Part shown: in pieces, positions 55,533 to 64,000 of the stretch
How the letters are laid out: the number at the start of each line of letters is the position of its first letter
Position numbering within the stretch: position 1 is the first letter of the stretch
Assembly: GCA_023257655.1 (NCBI GenBank)
Contig: JALRBQ010000018.1
Span: 1-64,000, forward strand
Length of the DNA stretch: 64,000 nt
Direction of reading: 5' to 3'
Source of the DNA: Pseudomonadales bacterium
GTDB taxonomy: Bacteria > Pseudomonadota > Gammaproteobacteria > Pseudomonadales > Pseudohongiellaceae
Translations under genes and position numbers: made by a program
The notes under the pieces: model-generated
What the model was told of the DNA's origin: nothing
Seen by the model: only the letters and a program-made list of their open reading frames with translations
The model's database searches: none

Positions 55533-56199
55533 ACTGATTTTCATACCGAGGCTGAGCCGAGTTCTGCACGCGGACATTGCGCAGGTAATTGAACAGCAGG
55601 ATGACGCTGCCGGCAAACACGAGCGCAGCAATGGAACCCCACAGTATCTGATTGACGTCGAACCACAGCACGAAATAGAAACTCGTGCCGAGCGTACCGG
55701 CGGCACTGCCTATGGTCGAGATAAAGAACAGCTGACCAGCCATATGACCACTGTGTTCCGAGGTCTGTACCAGCAGTCGCACCGAATACGGAGAGATCAT
55801 GCCGAGAATGCTGGTTGGAACGAAATACATGATGATCGAGGCGAGCAGGGAGCCGTAGCGGGGATCTTCGATGTTGAGAAAGATCGGGCGCATGATGTCG
55901 TCAGCGAAGACAATGATCGGCAACGAGAATACCGCGGCGCCGATAAAGAACAATGCATAGGTCACAGCATTTGGATTTCGCGTCGAGAGCCGACCGCCAA
56001 ACAGATAGCCCATGGCGAGTGCGAGCATGAAGATCGTGATGATGCTGCCCCACACATACTGGCTGCCGCCGAAGTATGGCGACATGATGCGCGCCCCCAG
56101 CATCTCGATCGTCATGATGCAGAAGCCACTGATGAAAGCCATGCCGATGATCACGGCTGGTGGCAGGCTACGAGGAACTTGACGTTGTTTTTTTTGCAC
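55522..56199 (-). CDS. Membrane component of a fused-MFS/spermidine-synthase type pair
   Basis: A protein of about 225 residues with about seven hydrophobic segments (IIGMAFISGFCIMTIEMLGA; YVWGSIITIFMLALAMGYLF; ALFFIGAAVFSLPIIVFA and others). In other bacteria this region is the N-terminal membrane half of fused spermidine synthase-like transporters. GTG 56199 is chosen because similarity starts near there; the long open frame before it is antisense to the SDR gene. The end overlaps the spermidine synthase gene by 11-23 bases. Confidence 0.8.
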   Translation of the reverse strand: MQKKQRQVPRSLPPAVIIGMAFISGFCIMTIEMLGARIMSPYFGGSQYVWGSIITIFMLALAMGYLFGGRLSTRNPNAVTYALFFIGAAVFSLPIIVFADDIMRPIFLNIEDPRYGSLLASIIMYFVPTSILGMISPYSVRLLVQTSEHSGHMAGQLFFISTIGSAAGTLGTSFYFVLWFDVNQILWGSIAALVFAGSVILLFNYLRNVRVQNSAQPRYENQYEK

Positions 56200-56359
56200 G
56201 CAATGCCCGGGGTCTGTGGGTGGAATGGGCCTGCTAGTTATCGGGCCGCTATTCCGGGGTATCTTCAGGGGGCTAAAAGTACCACTGTCAGCCCCGCAAA
56301 TAAACGCCTTGTCTGCCGAGCCGCGCCATTCCTGCGTCCGGCCGCGGCGGCGAGGCGTG

Positions 56360-57157
56360 TCAGTCCTGATACTTGCCGAGATGGCGCCCCCCGTCGATGG
56401 CGATGATCTGGCCCGTGAGGTAGCGCGAGGCAGGTGCTGCCAGATACAGCGCGAGCCCGGCCATATCAGTCGGGTGACCGATGCGACCCAGAGGATTCTC
56501 CTGCTCGATCTGGGCACGGTGCTGGCTCAGGGTCCAGTCCATCATCTGGCTCTCGAAGGCGCCCGGTGCGATCGCGTTGACGGTCACGCCCTTCGGCGCC
56601 AGCCGCACGGCCAGGTTCTTCGTCAGGAAATGCACGGCCGCCTTGCTGGCCCCGTAGGCGAAGTTATCCATTGTCGACACCCGCAGGCCATCGATCGAGC
56701 CGATATTGATGACGCGACTCGGCGCGTCCGGGCCGGCGGCTGCGCGCAGCAACGGCATCAGGTCGCGGGTGAGTGTGAAGATCGCCTTCACATTGATGTT
56801 CATGACCTTATCGTAGCCCTCGTCGGGATACTCCTCGAACGGCGCGCCCCAGGCCGCTCCGGCGTTGTTCACCAGAATGTCGATGGCCTGCTCGCGTTGC
56901 TTGATTTCCGAGACAAAAGCTTCGCGCCCTGCCCGCGTCGACAGGTCAGCAGGCAGCGCGATGCACTCGCCCGGGCCCTGCGCACTCAATTCCTTCGCCG
57001 TTGCTTCACAGGCCTCGGCCTTGCGCGCTGTGATATAGGTCTTCACGCCATTGAGCACATAGCCGGTCGCAATCATCTTGCCGATACCGCGAGAACCGCC
57101 GGTGACGATCGCGACCTTGCCCGCAACCGAGAATAAATCGTTAATCTTGAAGGACAT
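56360..57157 (-). CDS. SDR family oxidoreductase
   Basis: A 265-residue short-chain dehydrogenase of the classical type: NAD(P) motif TGGSRGIGKMIA (TGxxxGxG), NNAGAAWG, Ser in INIGSIDG, and the YGASKAAVHFLTKN motif (catalytic Tyr and Lys). It may reduce a 3-ketoacyl-type or alcohol substrate. It begins after a 61-base gap from the phosphotransferase gene and forms the end of a five-gene minus-strand cluster with the acyl-CoA dehydrogenases. Confidence 0.92.
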   Translation of the reverse strand: MSFKINDLFSVAGKVAIVTGGSRGIGKMIATGYVLNGVKTYITARKAEACEATAKELSAQGPGECIALPADLSTRAGREAFVSEIKQREQAIDILVNNAGAAWGAPFEEYPDEGYDKVMNINVKAIFTLTRDLMPLLRAAAGPDAPSRVINIGSIDGLRVSTMDNFAYGASKAAVHFLTKNLAVRLAPKGVTVNAIAPGAFESQMMDWTLSQHRAQIEQENPLGRIGHPTDMAGLALYLAAPASRYLTGQIIAIDGGRHLGKYQD

Positions 57158-57218
57158 GGAATGTACCTGAGTGTGGTTAAAGTGAGTGGGGTGTGAGCTA
57201 GCCGGGTGCGAATGCTCG

Positions 57219-58298
57219 TCAGAGCTTGACCTTGTCCGCCATCACCAGTTCGCACATTTGTTGCAGGATGCGTGTCTTCGTCACCATCATCTTGAAGCGC
57301 TCGTCCTGGGTCAAGCCATGGTAGTAGCGATAGTAGATCTGCTGGCCGATCACTGCGAGCCGGAACAAGCCGAAACAGAAATAGAACGGGAAATTATCGA
57401 CCGAAAGACCGGTACGTTCCTGGAAGCGCGCGATGATCTCGCGACGCGTCGGCGCCCCCTCGACATCGCTCGGCATATTGCGATAGGCGCGGAAAAATTC
57501 GGGATCTCCCGTCTCGACCCAATAGCCGAGAGTGCAGCCGAGATCCATCAGTGGATCGCCTACAGTCGCCATCTCCCAGTCGAGCACACCGATCACCTGC
57601 TTCGGATTTTCCAGCGAGAAGATCACGTTGTCCATTTTATAATCGTTATGAATCACACTGGCCTTGCCACTCTCGGCCGGCATGTTATCCATTAGCCACT
57701 GCATCGTGTTATCGCAGTTGGCGGTATCAGGCGTGATGGCATCGACCCAACGCTTGCACCAGCCTTCGACCTGACGTTGCACATAGCCCTGCGGACGCCC
57801 AAAGGTATCGAGTCCGGCGGCCACGAGATCCACCGAGTGCAATTCACTGAGCACGTCGAAGAAATTGAACAGTTGTTCGCGGATATCATCCGGTGACAGG
57901 TTGAGCCCGGCCGGGTACTCACGCCGGATCACGAGTCCTTCGATGTAGTTCATCAAGTAGAAATCACAACCGAGTATCGAATGATCATCGCAGAAATGAA
58001 CCGGAGTTGGTCCGTAAGCGAACACCTTCTTCAGCGCGGACAGAATCTTGAATTCGCGGGACATGTCATGCGCTGATTTAACCTTGCTGCCAAACGGCGG
58101 ACGACGCAGTACCCACTTGTCTTCGCCGCTACTGAGCAGATAGGTCAGATTGGAGAATCCCCCGGGGAACTGTTTGAGAGTGAGCGCGTGAGCCTTGCTG
58201 CCCAGCACAGGCTCCAGATACTGCTTGAGAACCTCGAGATCCAGTTCCTCGCCCGCACGTATCGTGCCGGCCTTGTCCACCAGTTTGCTGTCTGTCAC
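57219..58298 (-). CDS. APH-like phosphotransferase family protein
   Basis: A 359-residue kinase-fold protein (ACAD10/APH type). ATP-binding loop GFSNLTYLLSSGEDKWVLRRPP, catalytic loop HNDYKMDNVIF, DFG-equivalent VLDWEMATVGDP. In many bacteria it is in operons with acyl-CoA dehydrogenases, as here, and related fusions in eukaryotes act on 4-hydroxy acids by phosphorylation and elimination. That function would link the acyl-CoA dehydrogenase genes here to breakdown of hydroxy fatty acids. Confidence 0.9.
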   Translation of the reverse strand: MTDSKLVDKAGTIRAGEELDLEVLKQYLEPVLGSKAHALTLKQFPGGFSNLTYLLSSGEDKWVLRRPPFGSKVKSAHDMSREFKILSALKKVFAYGPTPVHFCDDHSILGCDFYLMNYIEGLVIRREYPAGLNLSPDDIREQLFNFFDVLSELHSVDLVAAGLDTFGRPQGYVQRQVEGWCKRWVDAITPDTANCDNTMQWLMDNMPAESGKASVIHNDYKMDNVIFSLENPKQVIGVLDWEMATVGDPLMDLGCTLGYWVETGDPEFFRAYRNMPSDVEGAPTRREIIARFQERTGLSVDNFPFYFCFGLFRLAVIGQQIYYRYYHGLTQDERFKMMVTKTRILQQMCELVMADKVKL

Positions 58299-58444
58299 GC
58301 CTGTTCCTTGTTCTTCTCTGTCAGACCGTGTCTTTGAGACCGTGTCCAGTCCGTGTCGGTTATGCCGTGAATCCGCACGTCGATGATGGTCGCGTCACCG
58401 ATCCGGGTCAGCAACCCCATCGGCACACGAGGTCCGCGAGACGG

Positions 58445-59152
58445 CTATCGGTAGGTGATCATATGTTGCAGTCCGGGTCGCTCCAGATGGGCGAGATTGT
58501 TGAACTGCGTGAGCGACAGCTTGCCCCCACCGTATTTGATGCGGGTGACCGAACTGTTGTGCACCATCCAGTTCGTATGCATGACCTGCTCGTCGGGAAA
58601 TTGTAATACTCTTTGGAGGGTCATGGCTATGACACCGCCGGATGTTGAGATCAGCACCCGACTGCCGTTGCCATGTCGCTCCATCAGTTCATCGATAACA
58701 CCGTGCACACGGCGCTGAAAGCTCGACCAGGACTCGAATGCGGCATCTTCATCCTGTGGCAGGAGTTCGTTGCGGATCCATTTCGCAGTGGTGGATTCCA
58801 GCAGCCGCTGGAACAGGCGGTTATCGGTGATTGGATGCTGGATGGCCGCATAGCCTTCGGCCTGCGCGTGATCACGCAGATACATCTTCAGCAGCGGGTC
58901 AGCGTTGTACTCGTTGAGGTGCGGGGTCTCATTGAGAGCCAGCGTCTGTTCATTACCAAGATGCAGCAATTCACTGGCCGTCTCGCGTTGGCGCAACATG
59001 GTGCCACAGTAAGCGGCATCGAAGCGCTCACCGGTCTCCTGCCAGTGCTGCGCGAGCAACCGCGCCTGTTCGATGCCGCGCTCGCTCAGCTTGTCATAGG
59101 ATGCGGCGCCGAACGACGCCTGCCCGTGACGCACCAGGATGAGTTCGCTCAC
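58445..59152 (-). CDS. Histidine phosphatase family protein
   Basis: A 235-residue phosphatase of the phosphoglycerate-mutase fold, with the catalytic LVRHGQASFG (His), GTMLRQRETASELL and ISTSGGVIAMTLQ motifs. The second His of the family would be expected before that segment. It lies within the acyl-CoA dehydrogenase/APH operon, 9 bases after the ACAD stop, and could reverse the phosphorylation of the kinase-like neighbour, although the link is only positional. Confidence 0.9.
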   Translation of the reverse strand: MSELILVRHGQASFGAASYDKLSERGIEQARLLAQHWQETGERFDAAYCGTMLRQRETASELLHLGNEQTLALNETPHLNEYNADPLLKMYLRDHAQAEGYAAIQHPITDNRLFQRLLESTTAKWIRNELLPQDEDAAFESWSSFQRRVHGVIDELMERHGNGSRVLISTSGGVIAMTLQRVLQFPDEQVMHTNWMVHNSSVTRIKYGGGKLSLTQFNNLAHLERPGLQHMITYR

Positions 59153-59160
59153 TGGAAGGA

Positions 59161-60294
59161 TTAAAGCGCGGCGAAGCGTTCGGCGTGGTAATCCCCATTG
59201 CCGAACAGGATATCGATCGCCGTGACGCGCTTGAACAGATGACCCACGTCCAGCTCTTCGGTCATGCCAATGCCGCCATGAATCTGAATCGCGTCCTGAC
59301 CGACTGCCTTGATGGCCTTGCCGACTCTGGCCTTGGCGGCGGAGACGGCCTGTGCCTTCTCGGCATCACTCTCGGCGCTGTCGAGTTTCATCGCGGCGCG
59401 CATCACAATCGAACGTGCCAGTTGGCACTCGATGAACATGTCAGCCATGCGATGTTGCAAGGCCTGGAAACTGCCGATCGGGGTATTGAACTGCTTGCGG
59501 GTCTTGCTGTATTCAACGGTCTTGCCCAGGAGCGACTCGAGCGCACCTACTGCCTCGGCACAAACCGCGACGGTAGCACGATCAATAACCGTCCCCAGTG
59601 CCTTGGCTGCACCGCCGGCGGCGCCGAGTCGGGCGCTGGCTGGCACTTTCACCGCAGTAAACTGCACCTGAGCCGCCTTGCGGTCGTCGATCGTCGGGTA
59701 GTCGATGAGCGTAATGCCGGCGGCATTGCGATCGACCAGGAAGATCGAGACACCATTGGCTTCCGTTTGGGCGCCGGACTCCCGGGCCGTGACGAGAATC
59801 TTGTCGGCGCCGGGCGCATTGAGCACGACGATCTTGTTGCCGTCGATGACCACGTCATCGCCCGCGACCTTGGCCGTGGTTGCGACGTTGTTCAGGTTAA
59901 AGCGGCTACCGGCTTCGGCATAGGCAACGGCGAGTTGTAGCTCGCCCGCCATGATCTGCGGCAACAACTCAGCCTTCTGCTCATCGCTACCGAGCGCACT
60001 GATGAGACCACCGGCGAGCACGGCCGTCGGCAGAAAGGGCTCGACGAGCATCGCCTTACCAAATTCTTCCATCATCACCATCAGGTCGACGGCGAGTCCA
60101 CCGAAACCCCCATCGGCGTCGCTGAATGGAACCGTGAGCCAGCCCAGCTCGGCAAACAGTTTCCAGTTCTCATCGCTGAAGCCCGCGGCGCTGGCAATCA
60201 CCTGTTTGCGGGTATCAAAGTCGTAGCTCTTCTGCACAAATTTCTGCACAGACTCTTGCAACATCTGTTGTTCTTCGCTGTATGAAAAATCCAC
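59161..60294 (-). CDS. Acyl-CoA dehydrogenase family protein
   Basis: A 377-residue ACAD: N-terminal MDFSYSEEQQMLQESVQKFV, the FAD region and the end QIHGGIGMTEELDVGHLFKRVT. The C-terminal catalytic Glu region is of the diverged type seen in two-subunit ACADs. GTG 60294 has AGAGGATTACAC upstream and is preferred; the longer ORF reads through antisense region. It probably pairs with the longer ACAD gene upstream (60350-61549) and acts on unusual acyl-CoAs. Confidence 0.9.
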   Translation of the reverse strand: MDFSYSEEQQMLQESVQKFVQKSYDFDTRKQVIASAAGFSDENWKLFAELGWLTVPFSDADGGFGGLAVDLMVMMEEFGKAMLVEPFLPTAVLAGGLISALGSDEQKAELLPQIMAGELQLAVAYAEAGSRFNLNNVATTAKVAGDDVVIDGNKIVVLNAPGADKILVTARESGAQTEANGVSIFLVDRNAAGITLIDYPTIDDRKAAQVQFTAVKVPASARLGAAGGAAKALGTVIDRATVAVCAEAVGALESLLGKTVEYSKTRKQFNTPIGSFQALQHRMADMFIECQLARSIVMRAAMKLDSAESDAEKAQAVSAAKARVGKAIKAVGQDAIQIHGGIGMTEELDVGHLFKRVTAIDILFGNGDYHAERFAAL

Positions 60295-60349
60295 GTGTAA
60301 TCCTCTCTCCTGCCGTGGTCTCACACCACGTCGGTTATGCGCTTCGCGC

Positions 60350-61549
60350 TTACAGGCCCAACACAGCCTTGCTGATGATATTGCGCTGGATCTCATTGGA
60401 TCCGCCGAAGATCGACAGCTTGCGGTTATTGAAATAAGTGAGTGCCGCGGCGGCGGCGTTGCCAGGGCCGATGTGTTCGCCCTGATAGCCTTCTTCAAAC
60501 TGTTCCGGCAGGAACGGCACACAATGATATCCGGCAAGTTCCACGAACAGCTCGTCCATGGCCTGCGCCAGTTCGGTGCCGACGATCTTCAGAATCGAGG
60601 ATTCCGGGCCCGGCGCCTTACCCACGCTCAGCGCGGCCAGTGTGCGCAGCTCGGCAAATTCCAGCGCCATCAGTTCAATCTCCACGTCCGCCAACTTCTT
60701 GGCGAAGACCGGATTGGTGACCATGGTGCCACCAAACCCGTCATCCGTCGCTGCCGCGATGCGTTGCAGCGCCAGCAGTCGACGCTTGGCGCGCGGCACA
60801 CCGGCAATGTTGGTGCGCTCGTGGGTGAGCAGCACTTTGGCATAGGTCCAGCCCTTGTTCTCTTCGCCGATCAGATTGGCGGCGGGCACGCGCACGTCGT
60901 CGAAGAAGACCTCGTTCACTTCCGGGTGACCGTCGAGCAAGACGATGGGTTTGAGTGTGATACCCGGTGTCTTCATGTCGATCAGCAGGAAGCTGATGCC
61001 TTCCTGTTTCTTCACACTGTTGTCGGTGCGCACGAGACAGAAGATCCAGTCGGCGTACTGACCGTAGGTATTCCAGGTCTTGCTGCCGTTGACGATGTAG
61101 TCATCGCCATCACGGACGGCGGTAGTCTTGAGAGAAGCGAGGTCGGAACCGGCATTCGGTTCGGAGTAGCCCTGACACCACCACACATTGCTCTGAAGGA
61201 TATCTGGCAGGAAGCGTTGCTTCTGCTCTTCCGAACCATAGGTCATGATGACGGGCGCGACCATCTTCATCCCGAAGGGTACCGGTTCAGGCGCACCGAC
61301 CAGACCCATCTCGGTCGCGAAGATGTATTTTTGGGTAGGCGTCCAGCCGGTACCACCGTATTCAACGGGCCAGTTTGGCGCGGCCCAGCCTTTCTGGTAC
61401 AGAATCTTTTGCCACTGCACCGTCTCGTCTTTGGTCAGCCGAATGTTGGCATCGATCTTCTGTTTGAATGACGCCGGAAATTCATTCTGCATGAACTCGC
61501 GCACTTCCTTCTGGAAGGCCAGTTCCTCGGCTGTAAAATCAGCATTCAC
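60350..61549 (-). CDS. Acyl-CoA dehydrogenase family protein
   Basis: A 399-residue ACAD with WCQGYSEPNAGSDLASLKTTA (FAD/substrate motif), YLTHE-like VLLTHERTNIAGVPRAKRR, and C-terminal LSIFGGSNEIQRNIISKAVLGL. It starts at GTG 61549 after GAGGAGAATT. It is the first gene of the cluster (61549 to 56360) and may form a heteromer with the shorter ACAD downstream, as in steroid-type FadE pairs. The two ACAD pairs in this window look like duplicates of the same organisation. Confidence 0.92.
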   Translation of the reverse strand: MNADFTAEELAFQKEVREFMQNEFPASFKQKIDANIRLTKDETVQWQKILYQKGWAAPNWPVEYGGTGWTPTQKYIFATEMGLVGAPEPVPFGMKMVAPVIMTYGSEEQKQRFLPDILQSNVWWCQGYSEPNAGSDLASLKTTAVRDGDDYIVNGSKTWNTYGQYADWIFCLVRTDNSVKKQEGISFLLIDMKTPGITLKPIVLLDGHPEVNEVFFDDVRVPAANLIGEENKGWTYAKVLLTHERTNIAGVPRAKRRLLALQRIAAATDDGFGGTMVTNPVFAKKLADVEIELMALEFAELRTLAALSVGKAPGPESSILKIVGTELAQAMDELFVELAGYHCVPFLPEQFEEGYQGEHIGPGNAAAAALTYFNNRKLSIFGGSNEIQRNIISKAVLGL

Positions 61550-61921
61550 ATCAATTCTCCTCGATGCCGGTGTGCTAGTCGGGTGCGATTGTCAGGCGGG
61601 AACCCGGGATGCGGGTGGCGCCAGCGGGGCGGGATGCCATCGGCCCATGTATTTCGAGCCGGCACAGGGTACCACTTCCGGCCCCGGAGGGACAACGATT
61701 TCGAGCGCTTGCTCGATGCCAAAGCGGCACATTCCGTGCCCTCCAGAGGGGGCGCCATCAGGAACCGGGGCCCTGAATACCGCGGGTTTATTGCGTTTGC
61801 TCAATGGCAATAGCCTGCCAAATGCGGTATTCTGCGCACTCTTTTTTCAAGGCCCGACAGCGGGCTAAAGACACACAGAACAATCCCCCCCCCCCGAAAG
61901 TTTCGATTTGCAGGAGCTACC
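61550..61921. other. Intergenic region between acyl-CoA dehydrogenase and pal-like genes
   Basis: Divergent region with a small hairpin (GCCCG/CGGGC near 61852-61865), an 11-C tract at 61885-61895 and a CAGGAG site before the pal start. No gene recognised. Confidence 0.6.
61885..61895 (+). repeat. Poly-C tract (11 C) in the pal leader
   Basis: Eleven C residues lie 26 bases upstream of the pal-like start, between the hairpin near 61852 and the ribosome site. Such homopolymers slip during replication and can change promoter spacing. No other tract this long was noticed in the window. Confidence 0.8.
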
Positions 61922-62464
61922 ATGAAAATAAGTCAAATCACCAAAACCGCTCTGTTACTGATTACCTTCGCCAGCATCGTCGCTTGCAGTTCAACCAGCG
62001 AAGAAGCGGCACCGGCGGCTCCGGCTGCCCAGTCTGAGTCCGGCGTCGACGCCACTACCCGCCGCTCCCAGGAACTCGCCGCCGAGCGCGCGGCCCGTGA
62101 AGCTGCCGCCGAAGAGCGCATGCGTCAAGCTGCACTCAATACCAAAATCTTCTACTTCGATTTCGACGTGGCCGAGTTCCGTCAGGCTGACCGCGACGTG
62201 CTGACCTTCCACGCCCGTGATCTGGCAGCCAATCCCAGCAAACGCATCCGTCTCGAAGGCCATGCCGATGAGCGCGGTACTCGTGAATACAACCTGGCAC
62301 TCGGCGAGCGTCGTGCCAATGGCATCCTGAACTACCTGGTCGTCAACGGCGCCGCCCGCTCACAGATCGAAGTGGTAAGTTACGGTGAGGAGCGCCCGGC
62401 AGAACGCGGACAGACTGAACAGGCCTACCAGCGCAATCGTCGCGTCGAAATCGTGACCCCGTAA
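61922..62464 (+). CDS. Peptidoglycan-associated OmpA-like lipoprotein (Pal-like)
   Basis: A 180-residue lipoprotein with signal peptide and lipobox (FASIVAC, Cys22), an Ala/Glu-rich linker, and an OmpA peptidoglycan-binding domain (IFYFDFDVAEF; RLEGHADERGTREYNLALGERRAN; VVSYGEERPA; RRVEIVTP). It anchors the outer membrane to peptidoglycan with TolB in the usual Tol-Pal system. Here tolB and cpoB are absent, and the gene stands alone with its own terminator. It follows CAGGAGCTACC. Confidence 0.9.
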   Translation: MKISQITKTALLLITFASIVACSSTSEEAAPAAPAAQSESGVDATTRRSQELAAERAAREAAAEERMRQAALNTKIFYFDFDVAEFRQADRDVLTFHARDLAANPSKRIRLEGHADERGTREYNLALGERRANGILNYLVVNGAARSQIEVVSYGEERPAERGQTEQAYQRNRRVEIVTP

Positions 62465-62479
62465 ACGATTCACCCGGTA

Positions 62480-62507
62480 GTTGTTCCATAAAAGTTGTTC
62501 CATAAAA
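62480..62507. repeat. Two tandem 14-bp copies before the pal terminator
   Basis: GTTGTTCCATAAAA occurs at 62480-62493 and again at 62494-62507, running directly into the A-tract of the terminator. Confidence 0.75.
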
Positions 62508-62533
62508 AAAGCCGCGCATTGCGCGGCTTTTTT
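62504..62533. terminator. Bidirectional rho-independent terminator after pal
   Basis: GCCGCGC (62511-62517) pairs with GCGCGGC (62521-62527) around ATT, flanked by seven A and six T. It serves the pal-like gene and the convergent esterase gene. Confidence 0.92.
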
Positions 62534-62595
62534 GTGCCTGTCTTTTTCTCAATTCTGTTCCCCGAACCTGCTTCCCGATTCTGTGTCCCGGATCG

Positions 62596-63567
62596 CTAGG
62601 AGCGTAAGGCCTGCTGCAAAACCGTGCCGATCTGGCGCACTGCCGTCATGCCGGGTTCGATTCCACCGGCGAAGGACAGAAAGGCGTGGATCATATCGGT
62701 ATAACACACGTGTTCGGTCTTGACGCCGTGTTCGATCAGCCGCTGGGCAAACGCAAAGCCCTCGTCACGCAGCGGATCGAAGCCGGCGGTCAGCACAAAC
62801 GCCGGTGGCAACCCGTGCAGATCGGCGCCAATGGGTGACACCAGCGGATCGCTGATGCGAAGGTTGTCTTCCAGGAAATGATCGCGGAACCAGCACATAT
62901 TGGCCTTGGTCAGAAAGTAGCCGCGTGCAAATTCATCCACCGAGGCGAAGCGCATGCTGTAATCGGTCGCCGGATAGATGAGTACCTGAAACGCGGGCAT
63001 GGGCAGATGGTTGTCGCGACATTGCAGCGCGACTGCAATCGTCAGGTTGCCGCCTGCACTGTCGCCACCGATGGCGATGCGCCCGGCATCGATGCCGAGC
63101 GTTTCACTGTGAGTCCGCACCCAGCGGTAGGCACCGAGGCCGTCGGCAAAAATCTGCCTGGATTTCACCTCTGGCGCGAGCCGATATTCGACCGACACCA
63201 CGACACACCCGGATGCCGCGGCGACCTGCTGCATCAGCGTGTCATACGTATCGAGATCGCCGATAACATAACCGCCACCGTGGTAATAGACGAGACAGGG
63301 TTGCGGCGTCGTGGCCGGACCGGGCCGATACAGGCATCCGCGAATGGTGGCCTCGCCGGCATCGATCGTGAGTTCCTCGCGCGTCACTCCCGCACAGGGC
63401 GCGGGAGCGAACGGATTGCCTCTGGCGGCGCGAAGCGCCCTACCTTCTGCGGCGGTGCATTCACTGAGCGGTTTGATCTGCTCGGCAGACTGCGCCACTT
63501 TCAGGGCCATCGCCTCGGGTTGGGCGGTGCGCCCCGGTAACGGACTGATGGATTCGATAACCGTCAA
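62596..63567 (-). CDS. Alpha/beta hydrolase of the hormone-sensitive-lipase family
   Basis: A 323-residue esterase with the HSL motif HGGGYVIGDLD (oxyanion hole), GDSAGGNLTIA (catalytic Ser) and the Asp/His pair in FDPLRDEGFA and MIHAFLSF. It hydrolyses esters of short to medium chains. TTG 63567 overlaps the stop of the preceding gene (TTGA). Preceded by the membrane protein gene on the same strand. Confidence 0.92.
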   Translation of the reverse strand: MTVIESISPLPGRTAQPEAMALKVAQSAEQIKPLSECTAAEGRALRAARGNPFAPAPCAGVTREELTIDAGEATIRGCLYRPGPATTPQPCLVYYHGGGYVIGDLDTYDTLMQQVAAASGCVVVSVEYRLAPEVKSRQIFADGLGAYRWVRTHSETLGIDAGRIAIGGDSAGGNLTIAVALQCRDNHLPMPAFQVLIYPATDYSMRFASVDEFARGYFLTKANMCWFRDHFLEDNLRISDPLVSPIGADLHGLPPAFVLTAGFDPLRDEGFAFAQRLIEHGVKTEHVCYTDMIHAFLSFAGGIEPGMTAVRQIGTVLQQALRS

Positions 63568-64000
63568 AAGAACATGTTCCTGGGTTTGGCTGGCTGGAAA
63601 CCGACAAGGGCAACCAGCAGTGTGTAGAGACAGAAGCCCGGCAGCACATACAGGGCGATCTGACCGATGGCTTGTGCGCTCAATTCCATCAACGCCAGCA
63701 CGGCATAGATGGCCATGCCGACACCGTGGGCAAACAGATAGTAATTAATGAAGGGCTTGCTGTTATGGGTCATGGGCCAGGGCTTGCAGGCCAGTAACCA
63801 ATACAGACCGACAAACACTCCAAGCAGATCACTGGGCCAGAACAGCAACAGGTTGACGTTGTGATGCAGATCCAGATGGTCTGAGACGAACCAGCTGCCG
63901 AGCATCAGCGCACCATAGATGCCGCTGAACAAGGCGGTCAACACGCCGAGCAGGCCCAGCACGCGAAAACTGAAGCCGGCCAAATTAAGAGTCAGCCGCG
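63564..64000 (-). CDS. Membrane protein of unknown function (5' end beyond the window)
   Basis: About 145 residues, with four membrane segments (VLGLLGVLTALFSGIYGALML; LLLFWPSDLLGVFVGLYWLL; INYYLFAHGVGMAIYAVLALM; IALYVLPGFCLYTLLVALVGF). The frame stays open to the right edge with RLTLNLAGFSF at the edge. TTG 63983 is one possible start but the gene probably begins outside. Ends in TTGA overlap with the esterase gene. Confidence 0.6.
   Translation of the reverse strand, partial: RLTLNLAGFSFRVLGLLGVLTALFSGIYGALMLGSWFVSDHLDLHHNVNLLLFWPSDLLGVFVGLYWLLACKPWPMTHNSKPFINYYLFAHGVGMAIYAVLALMELSAQAIGQIALYVLPGFCLYTLLVALVGFQPAKPRNMFF

Noticed and set aside
55507-56406. 299-residue plus-strand frame
   Set aside because: Antisense to the membrane half of the spermidine-synthase-like pair; composition is charged and non-homologous.
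63983-63983. TTG 63983 as the true start of the right-edge membrane protein
   Set aside because: The frame stays open to the window edge with plausible coding sequence, so the start probably lies outside.

Overview
The window looks like chromosome of a heterotrophic, lipid- and acyl-CoA-using gammaproteobacterium. The evidence is high-GC coding DNA with frequent GTG/TTG starts, outer-membrane genes (Pal-like lipoprotein, DUF3301 and NfeD/SPFH proteins), an FNR-type box, a Fur-type box, and many beta-oxidation enzymes. I cannot name a genus. The most notable theme is selenocysteine. The window carries tRNA-Sec (682-777), a UGSC-family selenoprotein whose in-frame UGA at 21645 is followed by a clean bacterial SECIS hairpin, and a strong candidate for a second, unexpected selenoprotein: a prolyl-4-hydroxylase-like 2-oxoglutarate/Fe(II) oxygenase read through a UGA at 41991-41993. 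Conventional gene calling splits both genes.

Layout. 1-780: remains of an integrated element downstream of the tRNA-Sec gene (truncated P4-type integrase, arm-site-like repeats, tail of a probable IS transposase). 800-6100: DUF547 protein, a KAS III enzyme, DUF3301 protein, MATE efflux pump, then a small operon of membrane protein, XRE regulator and small ORF with a palindrome over the promoter. 6080-10030: Yip1 protein plus MacA/MacB-like ABC export system. 10130-14310: desaturase, then an ECF sigma / HEAT-repeat anti-sigma / DUF4097 beta-helix operon and a small exported protein. 14570-19840: NfeD/SPFH pair, Fur-box PepSY protein, small membrane proteins, YdeI-like protein, and a TerB-BRCT gene broken by UGA. 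19890-23140: thioredoxin-fusion protein, UGSC selenoprotein and thiolase.

23150-31190: small VOC proteins, ArfB, then a complete branched-chain-type ABC transporter (binding protein, two permeases, two ATPases, one with an altered Walker A) and an S1/P1 nuclease. 31190-33600: fused anthranilate synthase TrpE-G preceded by a near-leaderless Trp-Trp leader peptide. 33660-42230: exported hydrolases, LLM oxidoreductase, sulfotransferase, CsaA, PpnP, OsmC and the oxygenase/DUF2237 pair.

42260-50690: fatty-acid or aromatic/terpenoid acyl-CoA degradation block (three acyl-CoA dehydrogenases, alcohol dehydrogenase, FadB-like and thiolase). 50700-53750: FNR box, Hsp20, a truncated FNR remnant and FadH-type dienoyl-CoA reductase. 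53760-61550: esterase, split spermidine-synthase-like pair, SDR, and a second acyl-CoA dehydrogenase cluster with an APH-like kinase and histidine phosphatase. 61890-64000: Pal-like lipoprotein behind an 11-C tract, an HSL-type esterase and a partial membrane protein.
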